A DNA stretch of 64,000 nucleotides from Epiperipatus broadwayi (GCA_028023455.1 JAQFVV010012490.1:746001-810000); one strand, 5' to 3'; shown: positions 24,287 to 36,909, counted from the first letter of the stretch. The notes: a model not told the origin generated them from the letters alone. A program made the numbers and translations.

Positions 24287-24658
24287 AATCAGGGGATTCT
24301 TAGCATCCTTCGCCTTTGGTCACCAACCGCTGCCTTGGTTGGTGACTTTATAGCCTCCTGGGAATAAGGGCCATGATTTATTTTTGTTTGTCATGATTGT
24401 ATATATTGAAAAAATATTCTTAAACTCGGAGGTAAAAAGCCAATAAACTCACCACGCTGGTTAAAGTGTGTTGGTGAGCAGCCCATCCATGTTCGTATAC
24501 TATATGAATAATCACATAGTAATAACAGCTGCAACGACAAGAACATATGGAGTGGACATTAGGAATTTGCTCTGCTGGGTTTCTTTAAGGCCTCACGAGG
24601 AATCAAAGGGTCACCTTTCAGTTAATAGCAAACTCCTTTTTGCAGCCCCTGTGCATAT

Positions 24659-25499
24659 ACTTATATGTATATATTCTGCTTAGTAATATTGTTATAAAAT
24701 CTTTAATTTAAAATTCTTAACAATTTTTTTAAATTATGAACGTAAAGCGCACATATATTGCTTCATATCAGTACTGTCCACCAGAAAATAGTAATAATAA
24801 AAAAAGACTTTATACGGTTAGTATAAAATACACATGCAAAAATTATTTGTATCGATATATATATTTTAAAAAATCAACTTTACATGAAAAAATATTTAAA
24901 CAAGCCCATCAATGTCTATATCTGTCTTCTCCATAATCCCCACCAGGATCTGGCTCTCTTGTCGATTTATGCCAATCACCAGTTGGGTCTTGGTTACTAA
25001 TATTACCACAGTTAACTAATCTCCTTGTCTCATCTGATAGTTCTTTCTTCTTGCTATTTTAACCTGGTGGTCTCTTATTAATATGCTCAGACTTTTATTC
25101 GTACTGTAGTATAAGGTCTTTTTAAGAAGGCCTTGATAATTTTGTGATAAACTAGGTCTTTACCTGACTATGCAAAACTAAATTTATAATTTAATGTCCA
25201 CATTTGTTGCATTATAAGGTAGCTTTCTAATATCACTTTTCTGCCCAAAAGTTTTACATATTTTATTACTGACGCCATAGGCAATTATGTGGGAAAGTAT
25301 TTGCAAAAATTTTACTTTGCTCATACCAAAAATTTTGAACTTTACTTACCATATTGCTTAGGATTTCACTACAGGTATTCAATTTTATATCCTGTTCTTT
25401 AATTATGTAGATGGAGTCAATATTACAAAAAATTTTATGAGAATACCTGACAAAATCAGTACCCTGTGGTTCTTTATATGTAATAATTTTTTTTTAGAT
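24659..25499. other. AT-rich noncoding stretch, possibly downstream part of the coiled-coil element
   Basis: The - strand between 25490 and 24920 contains short readable phrases (for example EPQGTDFVRYSHKI) that may continue the pseudogene at 25500-26661, but there is no long frame. An AT-rich + strand frame at 24736-24936 looks fortuitous. Confidence 0.35.
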
Positions 25500-26661
25500 C
25501 TAACAGTTCATTTTCTCTAAGTCAACCTTAAACTCTTTCTCATAATCCTGGTATAGATAGCATCTATTCTGCCTTTCTTTTATTATTTCTGTTCTCTGTC
25601 TTTTATCTAAAACTTCTTTTTCCTGCTCTTTACATTTTCTATTTTTACCTTCTCTACTATTTTTTATAACCATGCCACTTTTTGTGACTTCAATACTATC
25701 ATTTTTATAATTTTTTTCAACATTACTAATGGTCTCTTTCACTGATCTCATTTCTGTTTTAATTCTTCAATACTTTATCCCATTTTTTCCTCTAATGATT
25801 TTTTACATGCTTCTATTGCATGCTGAGTTTGATTGAATTTTTGCTCCATTTCTTTTTTTTTTTTCCCGTATCATTTACTCTTACTATTAAATCATGTTTT
25901 ATTGTTTGTTGATTTTTTTTCTTTAATTTCTTATTCATCTCTTGTATCATTGCTTGCTAACTTTGTTTCATTTGTTGTTGATTTTTGTCCCATCTTTGTT
26001 CCATTTTCTCCACCAAATCCTGTTTTATTGTTTATTGATTTTCTTTAACTTCTAGTGTCACATGCTGATTTTGATTTAACTTTTCTAGTATTGCATTTAT
26101 AAGTATTAGCATCTCCATAGACTAATTTGGTTATTTACATTTTCTATTTTTACTTCCTCTACTATTTTTTTTATAACCATGCCACTTTTTGTGACTTCAA
26201 TACTATCATTTTTATAATTTTTTTTTCTAATGATTCTTTATATGCTTCTATTGCATGCTGAGTTTGATTGAATTTCTGCTCCATTTCTTTTTTTTTTCGT
26301 ATCATTTATTCTTACTATTAAATCATGTTTTATTGTTTGTTGATTTTTTTTCTTTAATTTCTTATTTAATCTCTTGTATCATTGCTTGCTAACTTTGTTT
26401 TATTTCTTGTTGATTTTTGTTCCATCTTTGTTCCATTTTCTCCATCAAATCCTGTTTTATTGTATATTGATTTTCTTTAACTTCTCATGTCTCATGCTGA
26501 TTTTAATTTAACTTTTCTATTATTGCATTCATAAGTATTAGCATCTCCATAGGCTAGTCTGCTCTTTCAACAACTTCAGTATTTTTAAAAGTGATGGGGC
26601 TGCTTGCTTATCATGCTACCTCCTCAGGTATCGAATTATCACTTTGCCCCTCAGTTTCCAT
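25500..26661 (-). pseudogene. Degenerate coiled-coil gag/ORF1-like protein
   Basis: A start codon at 26661 on the - strand opens METEGQSDNSIPEEVA and is followed by two stops. The same frame then reads MEMLILMNAIIEKL, QYTIKQDLMEKMEQRWNKNQ and QEIKQSQQAM-type text: Lys/Glu/Gln-rich heptad-like coiled coil broken by several TAG/TGA/TAA codons. An 83-codon piece at 25751-25500 ends it (MRSVKETISNVEKNYKNDS..., EKEFKVDLEKMNC). Such Gln/Lys/Glu-rich coiled coils precede the gag or ORF1 region of many arthropod retroelements. I do not recognise the exact family, and no zinc knuckle or pol was found. Structural role (RNA binding, particle assembly) is inference. Confidence 0.45.
25632..26560. repeat. 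Tandem direct duplication inside the coiled-coil pseudogene (about 505 + 424 bp)
   Basis: Unit 1 (25632-26136) and unit 2 (26137-26560) both start acattttctattttta and end near tagcatctccata. Unit 2 lacks about 70 bp present in unit 1 around 25720-25790. Identity is high apart from that gap. The duplication lengthens the coiled coil on the - strand. Confidence 0.8.
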
Positions 26662-26669
26662 ATTGGAAA

Positions 26670-27631
26670 GGAAAAGAGCAAAACATAAACTTTTTTATTT
26701 TATAAAACTAAACTTCTCTAATTTATAACTTAAACTTCTGCTTTTTTTTTTTACTATTAATTAATTACTTATGCTTTGTTGAGCCACTCCACTCCACCAT
26801 GCTTTATATGGATTCTCACCGGTTTTGTAGTAAAGTCATTCATCTACCGTCCACATTTTGTCTCTCTTTGATATTGCTTTATGCCTAATATTAAACTTTC
26901 CGAAGTGTCCAGATAATAAATTAAATGGTCTTATGTGAATATATATTAAGGGATGTTACATATATATACTTAATTTGATTTGTTTCTATATTGATGATAT
27001 GAAAATTCATTTATTATAATTAATAAAATAATTTCCTCGTTTATGCATCATGATATCATTTATACACTGATAAAACAATATTTTTCTTGGGTTTTTTAAA
27101 ATTTCATTACTAGCAATAACTTGTCAAATAAAACTTTCTTACCAATAAATATATTTATTATTATTTTTTGCAATCAATCACTGATTTTAAATGAATTTTA
27201 AAATCAACTTATATTACTTCTTGCTTTTTTAACAAACAAAAAATCTCCCCGTCTTCACTTTAATATGACAAACAAAAAACAAACTTATTCCTTATTTTTA
27301 TAGCATTAAAATTTATCAATCATTTTCCAATCAATATACACTCGAAATTGGACTTTCAGTCTCGGGTATGTGGTTATACATCATGTTCCATATTAGCACG
27401 CCACTTTATATCTATCCCTGATATGTTATTTAAAAGGTATTTTCTTTTCATTCAGACATCATCCAACATTCACCAACAACATATACATCCCTGACTTATC
27501 TTTTAATTTTTATTTTTAATTCTGATTACATTTTAAAAAAAACCAACATTACAATGGTACATTAATATAAATTGAATAATTGAGAAAAAAGAGCAGAATA
27601 CAAGCCAAAAAAAAAAAAGAATTAGGAATAA
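26670..27631. other. AT-rich noncoding stretch
   Basis: No gene or repeat family recognised. Confidence 0.45.
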
Positions 27632-27790
27632 ATGGAGGATCCAAATAGTAGTATGGAATCAGATGCATGCAATCAGGATCAGTCAAGTGTAGATACTGAT
27701 GGCAACATATACAAATACCAAAACCTGGAAATTAGCTTCAAAGAGCCAAATAAGTTATTCTATAGGGATAACCAGGATAAAGAAGATTGA
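27632..27790 (+). other. Short unassigned open frame (52 codons)
   Basis: Starts with ATG at 27632: MEDPNSSMESDACNQDQS, then acidic and polar text ending NQDKED before TGA at 27788-27790. Composition is more protein-like than most frames here, but I recognise no domain and see no convincing splice signals. It sits just upstream of a dispersed repeat. It could be an old gag or ORF1 start; evidence is weak. Confidence 0.2.
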
Positions 27791-27829
27791 AATCCGACAG
27801 CACTAAGTATATTAATTAGCATAAAAATA

Positions 27830-27975
27830 AAAATTAAAAGATAAGCCAGAAATTAAAGACAAAACTATCCATACAGTAGTGATAAGCCAGAAATGTATAT
27901 ATTGTTGGTGAATGTTGGATAGTATCTAGATGATAAGAAAATACCTTTTGAGGAATAATATCATCATAGGTATGA
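27830..27975. repeat. Dispersed repeat, copy 2
   Basis: Matches 18558-18675 (gataagccag...tgtatat...tgataagaaaatac...ataggtat). Just before it, at 27860-27881, the phrase actatccatacagtagtg is shared with the foldback at 58055-58290, hinting at one larger repeat family. Confidence 0.55.
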
Positions 27976-29590
27976 AGGGAATGGTTAAAATATTAAAAAT
28001 ATATTTTTTAACTTAAAAGAAAGTGAAGAAAGTGTTATCTATAGAAAGAAATAAACCTGGTATATAACAAAGGACAGTATTTATCAGTATAATCTCTACT
28101 ACTACAATTGCTGTTTAATGACTTTCATTATGCTTAGTGTGTAGTCATTCCAATCTTTAATCATGTAGCATTTAAAAAGAAGAATATGCCATAAACTAAG
28201 TCTGTAGTATATAGCAAGATATTATTGAAAGATATTTGTCATTGTCTCAGAAGTCATATAGAATATGCTATCAGATCATCCGCTTCCACAGAATAATCAG
28301 AAATCATTTATTAAATAATTTACTTGAATCACTGAAATAAATTTATAACTGACTGCAGAATGCGATCATTATAATATATAGCTCCCAGTGTAGGAATCTG
28401 TCTATTGTGAACTATCTTAAAGCTTCAAGTCAGAATCCCTCTGATTATCAGCATTGAATATCATCATATGTTGAGCTCACCCAAATGGAAGTGAAACAGT
28501 TAGTTCTCAAAACAGTAGGTAACTAAAGTGCTGAAGAAACTGGTAAGAATTTTTTTTTGTTTGTTTCAAATATCGATTATAACTTTTTGTGTGTGTAAAG
28601 ACCTAAAAGTGTAATTTTATGTATCTGTGTTAATTTTTAATGTTTTTATTATTGTTAGTTGTAGTGATGTACATAAAAAAATATTAGATTAATAATGAGT
28701 AGTTAATATTAATATTCTGGTAATATAGCCTGGAGTTGAGATATTAACCAGGCATGAGGAAAAATAATAAATAACTAACTAGTCCAAGAGTAGATTGACA
28801 TACCAACCGCACTTATGTATATATGTTTTTTATGATAATGTTATTCACTAAAACAAATTTTTTTGTGTGTGCAAACTATTGATTGACTTTTCCTAAATAT
28901 GCTGAATGGTAAAATAAAGTTTTTGTTGAATTTATAAAAAATATGTCTAGTTTATCGTTATACATATTCATTAAATTAGTAAAATTAATAGATCCCAAAT
29001 TTTCTTATTAGGCTCTCATGAATTCAACTAATGTTAAAAGAAATTAATTATAGTAATAGATTATGGGTTGCCTCTGGGGTTATGGGCATTCTTCTGTCAT
29101 GTACTTAGATGACGCTGTAGACTATTGACATAATAGGTCTATAATAAATGAAAATATATCCATAGTAGCCATTGGGAAAGAGCCCTATTCTATACCTAAT
29201 GAGAACCATTTAAAGTAATTGTATTTAATAATAAAATAATTATTTTACATTTTCTAAATGAGTAACCATCTGTTGATAGAGTAAGCTCCGATGAGAAAAT
29301 CATTGTAATGTGTATATAAATATATATAATGTCTGCTTACATATAATATATACTGAAAGAATACTATTAATTTGGATCTCTATAATTCATTAACTTCTAT
29401 TATCGTGATTAAATTACACAAAAGTGTCCTTTAATCTTTCGAACCATCACGTTTTATTGGTTAAACCTGACTTGATTCAATTAATTAATATTTTGCTTTA
29501 ATTTTGAATACAAATATTTTAAGTCAAGTTAGAAACACTATATTATATAAATTAATATATAAAAACAAAATTAAAGACAATATGCAAATA
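27976..29590. other. AT-rich noncoding stretch
   Basis: No feature is supported. Confidence 0.45.
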
Positions 29591-29594
29591 ATTA

Positions 29595-32500
29595 AATACC
29601 AGTGAGCATGGTGAGATTATTGGCTTTTTACCTCTGAGTTTAATAAGGTCATGAAACACCATGATTTTTTTATCTCAGTTGTGTCAAATATTAATTGAAT
29701 TTTCTTGAAGGCAAAATAATGTGTTTGTGTGAATGAAATTGTTTTTTTTTAAATAGAAATTTACAATTATGTCAGACAAAACTAAATTATTCTCCTTATT
29801 CCCAAGAGGCTGTCAAGTCACCAGCCAAGGCAATACTTGGTAACCAAAGGCAGAGATTGCTAAGAATTCTCTGTTTGTGAGTCCTGACTACTATTTGATG
29901 GCAACTTTTTATTTAGATATTTAAACGACAGCAGATCATTTTCAAATGAAGGAAGTTTGCATGAATTGGAAAAGTTGTCTAATGTTAAATTGGACATTAT
30001 TAGAATCTGAAGTTAGAAGAAAAGATGAAGAGACAATTAATTTAAAAAAGGTTCACATACTTCATTATAAAGGCACAAATATTGGAAGCACAAGTGGAGT
30101 TGGATTCATTATAAATAAAAAATGGAAGAATAACTTTGTGGAGATTGATAGTGTAGTAGATAGAATAGCAAGATTAATTATTCAACTTAATGGAAGATAT
30201 CAAATGTAGATAATTCAAGTTTATTCCCTATCAATTTCCTATTCTAATGAAGAAGTAGAGGAATTTTATATGGATATGCAAAATACTTTTGATCCCACCA
30301 AACAACATTTTAAAATTGTCATGGGAGACTTTAATAATAGAATTGGTAAACTATTGAAAGATGAAAATTTGGTTATTGTTTTGGGAAAGGACACAGATGG
30401 AATTTTCAAAAAAAGAGAAACTGTACATTATGAATTATTTCAGAAAAATGCTAAATGGAAATGGACATAGAAGTATCCAAACGAGGGTACAACAAAATTG
30501 GATTATATTTTGTGTGATAGAAAATATGTATTTTAAGATTGTAATGTTCTTAATAAATTTGATCAAAGGAAGTGTTCATTGATTAGTTGGCTGTATAATA
30601 TGTGTTAAGGCAAAACTAAAGAGACAAACATTATTATTATTAGTTGATATTCCTAACTCTCATAAACACTCCAATGAATTTAAATTAGATCTTGCAAATC
30701 ATTTTAAAATATTAACAAATTTTGAAAATGGTTCAGATTTGAATGAAATCAATAGAAAAATAACTGATACAATATTAAGAACTGAAAAAAAAAAAAAATA
30801 GCTGGTGCAAGAAAGCAGCAATTTACCAGTAAATTTTCTACTGAGGCAAGACAATATATGAAGAAAAGAAGAAATATGAAAATATATAAAAATGATCCAT
30901 TGAGAAGAATGGAATATCTAGAATTTTGTAAACTGATGCAAAAAAGAGTTAATAATAATATAATAAAATATAAGAGTTAATAATAATATAATAAAATAAA
31001 ATTGTGAATTACCAAGGAAAGCTGGAGAAGAGAACAAAAGTCTGAAAAGTATAAAACAACATTTTGGAAATGAAGGAAACTTATTTCTGCAATAAGGAAA
31101 AAAGATGAAACTATTACAAATAAGACAAATGTCATTATGAAATGTGTGGAAAACCAAGTTTCCCCACAATTGCTACATCTTTTGAATTGCCCAATATTTT
31201 AAATGAAAAAGTAAGACATGCAATTAAATATCAAAAAGGGGAAAGCTCCCAGTAATGATGGAATTATAATCAATATCTTAACAGAACCAGGTGAAGAAAT
31301 AGAAAAATTGTTTTTAAAATTATATATCAAATGACTAAATGATAAAGATATATCAGATGATTGGAAAAATGCAGTAGTAATTTTAATATTTAAAAAAGTT
31401 GATAAATAAGATATTAGAAATTACAGACCTATTAGTGTTTGCTTTATCAGTTCTACATAAAAATTTTTTTACCAAGATAATTACAATTTGTCTATTGTGA
31501 ATTTTGGATTTTAACCACCCAAAAGATCAAGCAAGATTTAAAAATAGTTTTAGCAATGAATAAGAGGCCTAATGAATAAGAATTGACTTTATGTTTTGAA
31601 TTATGGATTTTGAAAAGGCATTTCATTCTGTAAACAGTTTTTCAGTGATTAAAAACATTGGGTCATCAGGATATAGACCCACGATATTGTCATATTCTGA
31701 AGAATATTTTTCAAAATTCAACAGCCATGATTAAATTACATAGTTGTATTAAGAAGATTGACATTGAGAAATGTGTCCAACAAAGTGACTCCATATTTCC
31801 AAAACTTTTACAATAGTTTTAAGGGAGGTATTTTGTAGATTAAAATGGGAAGTCAAGGAATATAGAAATAAATGGTGATTATTTAAGACATTTAGATTTT
31901 GCAGATATTGTTATTTTTTGCAAATAATGCTTTAGAGTTTCAGGAAATGTTGCAAGACTTATCAGATAAAAGTAAGAAAATAGAACTAAAGGCAAATGGA
32001 TTTTTTCAAAAGAAGAAAATAAAGATTGATAAATTAACAAATATAAATACCTTGGTCAGATTATTACTACAGATGGATGAAATTAATTATAGAATTAAAC
32101 TTGGATAAAATGTTTTTGGTAGAAATAACTTAATACTAAGAGGTAATATGCTTAAGAATTTGAAAAGAGATTTGAAAAAATGTATTTTTCCAGGTCTTAG
32201 TTATGGTACTGAGACTTGAACATTTAACAAATGAGTAATACAGAGATTTCAGATCTCTGAATGAAGCATGGAGAGATGTATGTTAGGAATAACAAAAAGG
32301 GATTGAAAAAGAAATACATGGGTGAGATAACAACAAGTATTACTGGCATCATTAAAAGAATTAAGAAACTGAAGTAGAGCTGGATAGATGCATTGCTAGA
32401 AGAGTTGATAATAGATGGATAGTTGAAATCCTAAACTGGATCCCAAGAGACTTAAAAGATCTAAAAAGAGACTGCATGTAAGATGGATAGGTGAATTTAA

Positions 32501-32620
32501 GAAGTTTATTGGTGTGATGTGGAAAATAGAGGCTAGAAATCTGAGAAACTGAATTGAACCTGTAGAGATCTTCATCCTGCATTGGATCGATAATAGTTGA
32601 AAATGACAATGATGAAATTA
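29595..32620 (+). mobile_element. RTE-type LINE copy C, heavily decayed, + strand
   Basis: Same family as A, B, D, E and F in the opposite orientation. It begins inside the 5'UTR (gagattattggctttttacc..., 29605), passes through the endonuclease (VRRKDEETIN, GVGFIINKKWKN at 30010-30130; IVMGDFNNRIGK near 30320; LDYIL and DHRLV remnants near 30490-30590) and the RT. The RT shows GNDGIIINIL (31250), motif A remnant MDFEKAFHSV (31605) and motif C remnant LDFADIVIFCNN (31893). It then continues to the C-terminal block and 3' end near 32620. Nearly every domain has stops or frameshifts, and a 28-bp tandem duplication (agagttaataataat...) sits at 30945-31000. It is much older than copy B. Confidence 0.85.
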
Positions 32621-32761
32621 GTAAGCTTAGATAACATAAATGCCACATTATTGTTATTTTAATCAGTTTTATTTTTTCCCCATCTATTGGGGGTTAAAAA
32701 GGGAAAAGAGGAGGGAGGGGATATCTAAATGAAGTTGAATTTTTTATTCTTTTAAATTTAG

Positions 32762-33140
32762 AATTCGAGCACAAACTTTCAAGCTCCCTTTATCTATCCA
32801 CTCTATCTCAGTCAAACAATACCCATGACCACACATATGAAAAAGATAAATGGTCTTTAATATACATATTTCATGATAAACCAGCACATATTAGTTGGTC
32901 CAGATCATCATTTCCCACACATACATATATATGTAATCAGTGCTCCGTTTATTTTAAGATAGCAAATCTTCAAACTTTAATGGAGGCTTCAATCTACTCC
33001 ACCCTCCAATACTTCAGCTATCCATACCATTAAAAATCTGATGATGGAACATCGAGGATAGCTGAAGGGAACTTGAAAATCTGTGTCCAAATTTTCTGTA
33101 TTACATTTAAACTCCAAGTATATGAATTATGCTTGTATTT
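32762..33140. repeat. Foldback repeat family F1, copy 1
   Basis: One arm (32776-33045: caaactttcaagctccctt... gatcatcatttcccacacata... aatctgatgatgga) is followed by a short reverse-complement segment (33055-33090: gatagctgaagggaacttgaaaatctgtgt). This is therefore a foldback with most of the second arm deleted. It matches 51930-52508 and 60745-61115. Confidence 0.75.
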
Positions 33141-34196
33141 CAAAAATAAACGAGAATTCAGAGAAAAAGAAGTTTAAATATAATAGGGTATGAATAAAAT
33201 TTATTTATAATCATTGGCTTACTACAATTTTTGAAAACAGATTTATATTAAATTTTAAAAAAGAATGGGTCAACTATTTTCAAGTTATATAAAATGCAAT
33301 ATACTGAATGTGTATATATTATATAATAGGCACATCAATTGATCCATATTATAATATTTTAACTTAGGTTATTTAATATATTAAATTACATAATTAAATG
33401 TTATACACATCTCTTGAATCTGTTCTAATTGCCTTTTCCTTATAGTCAGTAATTGAAAATCTAGCTATTATATCTTATTTTTACATTGAACTATAGAGAA
33501 TGTTCGAATTTTCTGCTATATAACATATTTAATTTTATAAAGTATATATTAATCTTTAACTGAGGTCAAACTTTATATTTCTAGAAATAAAATGACAATT
33601 TTTAATTTGATAAGTGATTAGTAATAGTCATTAATGTTTTGATCTAAAATTGATGATGTCAAGATGTGAATGCAGGAAGTTTGATGTTTGTAGGTCAAAT
33701 TATAATTAATTTATTAAAATCAATATGTATTATTTTTAATATTTGTTTTAAGTTTTCAACAGCCTGTAGCTTCTTCAAAAAAAGAAATTGAGGGAGGATA
33801 AGAAATGTGTTGTAGAATAATTCTTAACCTGGAAAATTAGCCATATGAGCTATATGGATCTTGTACAAAAATTTGTTTACATTACAACAACAGACTGTTG
33901 ATTTAATATTTAATTAAGTCCAAAAAATATTATGTTTAGAATATATATTTTTATTTCAAAGTTATGATATGAAAAATAAATAATGTGTTAAAGTTTTATT
34001 TTTCATGTGCATAATTCGATGTACAATAGTACATTTGCTTTTTATATATATATTTTTTAAGAATAATAAAATCTTATTTTATATCCTACTTGTGTTTATT
34101 TCAAAAAAGGTAAAAAAAAGAAAATGATGCATTTAATACTCAAGTTTATTATGGGTATATTATAATTTTGGTGAGGACAAAAAAAAAAAATTAAAC
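33141..34196. other. AT-rich noncoding stretch upstream of the SPTLC2 exon
   Basis: No further exon or repeat recognised. The upstream SPTLC2 exon encoding the membrane segment was not found here. Confidence 0.4.
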
Positions 34197-34204
34197 AATA
34201 ACTA

Positions 34205-34324
34205 GTAAACCTTAGCAATGAGCGTCTGAAAAAGTCGTCACTTCATAGCGGGTAAGCATGTGTTTTAAAGACTTACAGAGGTCCCTAGTGACGACTTTTT
34301 CAGACGCTCATTGCTAAGGTTTAC
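34205..34324. repeat. Small palindromic element: perfect 38-bp inverted repeat, 44-base loop
   Basis: The left arm 34205-34242 (gtaaaccttagcaatgagcg... cact) and right arm 34287-34324 are exact reverse complements. The direct repeat aataactagtaaa occurs at 34197-34209 and again at 34377-34389, which may be a target duplication around a slightly larger unit. The whole lies about 320 bases before an SPTLC2 exon, in the presumed upstream intron. Confidence 0.88.
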
Positions 34325-34641
34325 AGCCTTGTTAAAACTATTACTGAAATAATAGTGAGCGTTTAATAAAATTTATAATAACTAGTAAAGCAAAACTTGG
34401 AAAACATTTAATATAAAATAGAATACTGTAGTAAAGCACAATAATAACTTAATTAAATTGGCATCTAGAATGTTTAATAAAAATTCCATCAGATTGTTTT
34501 TACAAAACTCATTACCAAAATTAGGTGTTCTACATTCGTTCTAGGTTCTGATATGAATGGAATTTTAGGCTTTAAATATTTGTTTATAGATTACTTATAA
34601 TTAGCATCATGTCTCATATATGTATTGATTGATTTTTTTAG

Positions 34642-34796
34642 GGTTTTGTTCCATTATATCAAAGTTTTGAAAGTTTTTATACAAGAAATTTATATGTTCG
34701 AATAAGAGATTGTTGGAATAGGCCTATTTGTAGTGCACCTGGAGCAGAAGTAGAGGTAATGCATCGTGTCACTCATGACTCTGGATGGCATTTTCA
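34642..34796 (+). CDS. SPTLC2: Serine palmitoyltransferase subunit 2, internal exon (N-terminal region)
   Basis: SPTLC2 is the catalytic, PLP-binding subunit of the ER-membrane enzyme that condenses L-serine with palmitoyl-CoA, the first step of sphingolipid synthesis, together with SPTLC1. The exon follows a polypyrimidine tract and AG at 34640-34641 and ends before GTAAGT at 34797. It encodes 51 codons plus two bases: [51 protein letters not shown]. This corresponds to the stretch just after the N-terminal membrane segment of the family (FVxLYQxFExFYTRNLYxRIRDxWNRPICSxPGA). The two leftover bases (ca) join the first base of the next exon to make one Gln codon, so phase agrees. There is no stop in the exon. 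The wording [10 protein letters not shown] is close to arthropod orthologues. Confidence 0.93.
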
Positions 34797-36763
34797 GTAA
34801 GTGTATTTATCTATTTAGTTGCTTGCATGCATATTTGTATTAATATATTAATAAATGAATGAGTCATAATAATATTAAATGAATGTTTGCATATCTATTG
34901 AAATAATGTTCAGACTTAGAGGAGAGAGGGGATAAGTTATTTTTTATTGAATGCTAATTTGATCATATAGAAATATCTATAATTTAAATATTTTCTTATT
35001 TTTATTTCTACCAATATCAGTTTATCTTCAAATAGTGCTATAATGTTTATGATTTTTTTATGAACCATACTTTGTGTACATGAGTTGCTCTCAATTTGAG
35101 CTAATAATGCAGACATTTGTTCTCATAACTATATGCTTTCAATTAAAGTACTAAAACTTACTTGCTAAATAATACTTTAGTTTTAAACTTAACTAGATAT
35201 TTTTTGCATTTTATTTAGCTTTAAAAATATTAGAGCTTTTTTTAATTACCTGTCACACATAAAAAGTAAAAAATATATAAGTAGAGCCCATGCGAGACAT
35301 CATCTCCTACACCTCCTTGTGGAGGAACTAAGATTGAGAATGCATTATTCATTAATCCTGTCAATTTCTGGATTGAGCAATTTTTCATCTGTATTTTGTA
35401 TTCTAAGGTTAGCTAGATTTATCTATTTATTTATCAATATTGGGTAATTAATTGGATTGACTATGGGCTATCAGAAAGAAAGCCCTAAGCCTGATTGTAA
35501 TCATTTTAATCAATACATATATTACATGCATAAATATATCAGGATGGTACTGCTGTCATTTTTAGAATATGTGTATGTCTCACAGCTTTGATCAAATCCA
35601 TTATCAATACTTTTCCGAACACAGAAAATTTGATTTAGAATTCAGGAATTATTTTCCAAAATTCATATGAATTGATTCTTCAAATGTAAGTAAAATATTA
35701 TTAAAGTGAAGATTTAAAAATAATTATTCTCAACATTTCTTTTTTAATAATTTTTTTTGTTGTTGTTGTTTTCATTTTCTCATTTTAAATAGTCATTCTC
35801 AACCAGATTTGAAAGATTAACAACTTTAGGAACAAAAAGTCATTGTAAGCACTTAGCAAATTCATCATGGCTCTAAATAAATATTTTAGGAAAAAATAGT
35901 TGGACCCATTTAAAAATAATTTGACCCATATTGTAACTTTCACAGCTTAACATTATTATAGATTATTTTACAGCTGTTAATAACAATCTAAATTTTTTTA
36001 TAAATCTATCAAAGCAAAGATGCTAACTTTTTTAGAGTTTACAAATCATTGATAAGTTACAAATGAATAATGAATTATAGTACTTTGAAATATTTTATTT
36101 AAAGAAATATTTTAAATATATATATACACACTTCACACTGATAATAACTATTATTACACATATTTCCAAAATCTAATTTTTTTTTTTTTAATTTGCAATA
36201 GAGAAAAAAAAATTTTTTTAATTGTCATTTGCTAATGGTTTTTAATTTGCAAACTAGATTAGTTATTTTGTAAAGAAATTAATTGCATTATTAGAAAAAA
36301 CAATTTATCAAAGTAAAAAAAGTCATGACTGGGTTAATAGCCATATTAGTTATTTATTATTGTATTACTTAGTAATTCTAATTGGGCAAAATAGCTTCAA
36401 ACAATTTAATGTGTCCTAATGTCTGTAAAACACTGTGTGTAACTTAAAACATCGAGTTAGGACAATGAGAACTCAGGTAAAAGTAGTTGAGGAAAAAAAA
36501 AAAATCAAAAATCTCTGTTTAATCAATTGCATTGAACTGTTATGTTCATCTTATTGCTTGTTTGAACATCACTTGACCTCCCTTCCCACATAATTATTTA
36601 TTTTTAAATATTAATATAATTTTTGGGTATAGAAGTTTCAATAGATATATCTTGCTGTTTGTTAATGAGAATACATGTCTTGATAGGACAGAGTCTGTTC
36701 TTTTCATTTATATGTAATATTAATGTAAAATATTAAACAGAATTTAAATATAAAATGTTAATA

Positions 36764-36909
36764 TTATATAATGAACTTGCAAATAGATCTTAACAAGCTT
36801 TTCAGAATATCCCCAACCTCAGCCCAGTTTCTGCTACTGGCTTCCTCAGTGAAGTGCTAGATAGCACCTGAAAAGCGTGTTAAGAGCTATTTGCAAGCTC
36901 ATTATATAA
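36764..36909. repeat. Inverted repeat, 42-bp arms with few mismatches
   Basis: The left arm 36764-36805 (ttatataatgaacttgc... cttttcag) pairs with the right arm 36868-36909 (ctgaaaagcg... attatataa) with a few mismatches. The 62-base spacer is richer in G+C and C-rich (tccccaacctcagccc). MITE-like. Confidence 0.83.

Larger units (their letters stand above)
21429..24648 (-). mobile_element. RTE-type non-LTR retrotransposon, full-length copy B
   Basis: The best-preserved copy, 3.22 kb. From 5' to 3' on the - strand: a 5'UTR of about 360 bases (24648-24290), the endonuclease, RT and C-terminal domain, then a 3' end with GAT-type triplets (21429-21441). The 10-bp direct repeat ctgtgcatat at 21419-21428 and 24649-24658 is the target-site duplication. 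Few breaks and a near-identical match to copy F imply a recent insertion. Confidence 0.9.

Noticed and set aside
35308-35326. Hairpin cctccttgtggagg as a regulatory element
   Set aside because: A 5-bp stem is expected by chance in this length of sequence and nothing else supports a function.
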